DNA of 64,000 bases, from assembly GCA_024703915.1 (NCBI GenBank), contig CP087969.1:1922001-1986000 (forward strand). Direction: 5' to 3'. A model generated the notes under the pieces. The model did not search any database. It saw only the letters and a program-made list of their open reading frames with translations, and was not told where the DNA came from. Position numbers and translations under genes: made by a program. The stretch is from Massilia sp. H-1. GTDB lineage: Bacteria > Pseudomonadota > Gammaproteobacteria > Burkholderiales > Burkholderiaceae_D. Below, piece after piece: positions 61,358 through 64,000 of this stretch (its first letter is position 1; each line of letters starts with the position of its first letter).

Positions 61358-63461
61358 TTATGGATTCGCTACACGATGAATCGGAATCGCCCGCCCCTGC
61401 TTCGCGGCCAGGATCAAGGGCGCGCATTTTTCCGCGCTCTCGTAAATGACGACGCAATCGAGGCACTGGAAGCATTCGTCATAGCTGACCCGGCCGGTCG
61501 GCGCGATGGCGTGATAGTCGCAGCGATGGCGGCAGGTCTGGCATGGCGTGCCGCATTCGCCGCGGCGGGCGATCCAGTCAAGCAGACGGAAGCGGCCAAA
61601 CAGCGCCAGCGCCGCGCCGAACGGGCACAGATAGCGGCAAAAGAACTTAAAGGAAAACATGCTAAGCACGAGCAAGCCGACCGCGTAGGCGACGAATGGC
61701 CAGGTCCTGTCAAAATTGAGGGTGATCGCCGTCTTGAACGGTTCCAGTTCGACCAGCACGTCCGTGCGTTCCGGCGAAACAAACGCGCAAGCGACGATCG
61801 CCGCCAACAGCCCATACTTCCAGCAGCTTGAGACGGGCATCGGTCTTGGTCCTGACCAGCCATTGCGGAAAGCGCAAAGCCTGGCCCAGCTTGCCCGTCA
61901 ATTCCTGCAGCGCGCCGAACGGGCACAGCCATCCGCAAAAAGTTCCCCGGCCCCACGCAAAGAGCGACAAGAGCACAAACGCCCACAAGGTCACCGTCAT
62001 CGGGTCATACATGAGGTAATCGAGGCTGCGTCCGGCCAGCAGGGCCTGGATCACGCCGGTCAGATTGACGATCGAGAGCTGGCCCTGCGCGTAATAGCCA
62101 ATAAAGAGCACCGTAAAACAACAGGAACACGCCGCGGAACCAGGCCACTTGCTTAAGCCGTTCCGTGCCAGGCGTTTCTGCATGGCGAGCGCGCCAGTGA
62201 GCAGCACCAGGCCCGCCAGCAACAGGATCAGCTCCGCCGTGCGGGCGCGCCAGATGCCGGGCCACGACTGGTTGCTCGCGGCCGAGGCGCGCACATACAT
62301 GCCGGCGGGCAATTGATACGTGAACGAGAGCGAACGGGTGATGCGCTCCGGATAGACGATGCCTTTCATGCGGGTCACCGGCAACTGGAAGTCGATCGGG
62401 CGCGCCGGGTCCAGGCTTAGCCTGGCCGATCACGCGAAACACCGTGACATTCGCATGCGGCAATGCGCCCGGATCGGCCAGCTTCATGTCCATATCCAGA
62501 TCGCGCATGTCGATCGGCAGCTTGTCCTGCCGCAGCACGATACGGTCGCTGATGCTGCCGCGAACGAAGTCGTCGGCGAGCACGCTGTAGCGGCTTAGCC
62601 GACATGAGCAGGATGGCATGGTCGCCCTCCTCTAGCCGGTTACTCAGCTTGTTCCAGCTCGCCGGGGTCAGCAAATTGCGTCCGACCGAAGGCACGGATA
62701 CCTGGGCCAGATACAGATCGATGAAGACCTCATCCGGGCCGCTCAGCGCGGCAGGGTCCAGTCCTTCGCCTTCGCTACCGGCAAACAAGGCTTCCACATC
62801 GCGATTGCGCACGCGCAGATGGACGATCATGCTTAGGCCTCGGACAGCTGGCGCAGCGACAATGGTTCGAACAGGTCGGTGCGCACGCGCGGATCTGGTC
62901 CGGGTCGCGGCCTTCCGCAAAGCCGAGCTTCTTGCGCGCCACCTTGAGCGAGGCCGACAGCACGCTCTGGTTCAGAATGCGCACCGACGCCGTTGCCTTC
63001 GAGACGCCGTCGAGCCAGGCATTGGCCGCGTCCGGCATGCGCTCGCGCTTGGTCTTGCTGTCGATCGCAATATTCTGCTTGAGCGACAGCCCCTTGTACT
63101 GGCTGGCAAATTGCAATAGCGGCGCCTCGCCCAGTCCGTCGAGAAAGACCGGCTCATGATGCGAGAGCACCACCACATCGATGAAATTCCCCTTGGGATC
63201 GAGCGCCACGAGCAAGTTCATCGGTACGCCCGCGAAGCCCGCAATCGGGGCCAGGTCGGCCGACTCGAACACATAGCCGACCAATTCGCTCGCGGTCGCA
63301 TTCTGCTTGAAAATGGGCCAGACCGGAATCTCGCTCTCCTTGCTGCCGACCTGCAAAGGCGCAGGAAAACGCCTGACCAGGTCAGCCTGCGTCAGCGTGT
63401 TACTAAGCGCCTGGGCGGCGCACAGCAGCAAGAGCAAAGCGAGGAAACGGAACAGGCCCAT
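61358..63461 (-). CDS. NosR/NirI-family flavo-iron-sulfur membrane protein
   Basis: This protein has about 700 residues. A signal peptide (MGLFRFLALLLLLCAAQAL) precedes a periplasmic FMN-binding domain with DGVSKATASV, the flavinylation motif, then a middle domain, about six membrane helices, and Cys motifs CGWLCPFGALQEL and CRYLCPFGA, ending with ferredoxin-like CGTPCQTCRHRC and CFQCLDC. Scars at 62151, 62415, 62592 and 62830 and indels near 62120, 61820 and 62890 break it. In denitrifiers NosR feeds electrons to N2O reductase, but no nosZ is seen here, so another electron acceptor or donor is possible. Confidence 0.86.
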
Positions 63462-63468
63462 GAAGGCA

Positions 63469-64000
63469 TCAGAAGAAGACGATGCCGCCGAGCGCGATGC
63501 CACTCATGCGTGCGCTGCTGCCGTTAAAGCCTTTCGACCGCGTCTGCCCTACTTCACCGACCAGAGTGATGGCACTGTTGAGCGTGTAGTAGGCGCCGAG
63601 CGTGAGGTTGGAATTGCTCTCCAGACCGCCGGTACCGGCCGTGTTCTCGTCGTTCTTGCTCATGCCGTAGCTCAGTCCCAGCTTGAGTTTGTCGCTGGTC
63701 TTGAACGTACCCTGCACCAGGTAGTTGAGCGACTTGACGTCGCCCTGGTCGGCGTCGGACAGGATGCCCAGGCCCTTGCCGCCCTGAACATTGGCCAGCA
63801 AGCCGAAGGCACCGGCGTTGTACGATGCGCCCACTTCGACGCCGGTCATGGTCATGTCGGGCACGCCGGTCGTCACCGAATTGAACTTCTGCGACTTGGC
63901 GCCGATCCAACCCTTGAAGCCATCGACAGTATAGGTAAGCTGTGCCTGCAGTTGCGGGCTGGAGTCGGACGTGTAGGCCGATCCGGCAATCACTGGTGTA
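63469..64000 (-). CDS. Outer-membrane porin, N-terminal part outside window
   Basis: The last 176 or so residues of a beta-barrel porin are visible: alternating strands such as LQAQLTYTVDGFKGWIGAK, MTGVEVGASYNAGAFGLLANV, LKLGLSYGMSKND and LTLGAYYTLNSAITLVGEVGQT, ending IALGGIVFF with the C-terminal Phe needed for insertion. The frame is clean. It ends 7 bases before the NosR-like start, so it heads or precedes the same operon. Confidence 0.85.
   Translation of the reverse strand, partial: TPVIAGSAYTSDSSPQLQAQLTYTVDGFKGWIGAKSQKFNSVTTGVPDMTMTGVEVGASYNAGAFGLLANVQGGKGLGILSDADQGDVKSLNYLVQGTFKTSDKLKLGLSYGMSKNDENTAGTGGLESNSNLTLGAYYTLNSAITLVGEVGQTRSKGFNGSSARMSGIALGGIVFF

Noticed and set aside
61358..63461. 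Denitrification (nos) locus.
   Set aside because: Only the NosR-like and ApbE proteins are visible; neither NosZ nor NosDFYL is in the window. NosR/NirI-type proteins occur in other electron-transfer settings.

Overview
The window (about 64 kb, mostly GC-rich) looks like the chromosome of a betaproteobacterium of the Oxalobacteraceae, probably the Massilia/Duganella/Janthinobacterium group. This rests on the metXW pair, the ferrooxidans-type gshA, the torF-glnK-amtB cluster, DUF1840 and UbiK proteins, and the form of the 16S/23S genes. The genus is an inference.

The reading frames are broken far more often than biology would allow. Two kinds of defect explain this. (1) A recurring scar (GCTTAAGC, GCTTAGGC, GCCTAAGC, GCTTAGC, GCTAAGC and rarer forms) stands where conserved protein sequence requires GCCGGC. 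About 60 copies are spread over the protein-coding parts and none are in the rRNA genes. (2) There are scattered homopolymer and GC-dinucleotide indels. I read these as consensus errors, most likely from a modified GCCGGC motif in long-read data. I therefore annotate each gene across its breaks and do not call pseudogenes.

Layout. 1-9.4 kb: partial exodeoxyribonuclease III, an RluA-type pseudouridine synthase, an M48 lipoprotein protease, metW/metX, then the PTS phosphorelay (EI, HPr, EIIA-Man) and glutathione synthesis (gshB, gshA), nearly all on the minus strand. 9.5-12.5 kb: a nitrogen-regulated torF-glnK-amtB operon with a sigma-54 promoter and an NtrC-type site. 12.5-21 kb: ubiK, an OhrR-controlled hydrolase, a MarR/Bcr efflux pair, comM, a lipoprotein, an MFS carrier, DUF1840 and a monoacylglycerol-lipase-like hydrolase. 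21-28.5 kb: a six-gene minus-strand cluster of cytochrome b561, P-type ATPase, response regulator, histidine kinase, EptA and a PAP2 phosphatase, probably an envelope or lipid A modification locus.

28.7-34.4 kb and 52.7-58.2 kb: two complete rRNA operons (16S-tRNA-Ile-tRNA-Ala-23S-5S), both on the minus strand. The first carries an extra 5S copy. Between them lie the rtcBA RNA-repair operon with its CARF/sigma-54 activator RtcR, two serine hydrolases, an SPFH protein with an SH3-like partner facing a two-component system, a DHA2 efflux pump, a retropepsin-like protein without visible catalytic aspartates, and a LytS/LytTR-type system with a second, degenerate sensor.

58.4-64 kb: an AcoR-type sigma-54 activator convergent with a porin-nosR-apbE operon. 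The NosR-like protein carries the threonine motif that ApbE flavinylates, so this is a likely membrane electron-transfer module. Its terminal oxidoreductase is not in the window.
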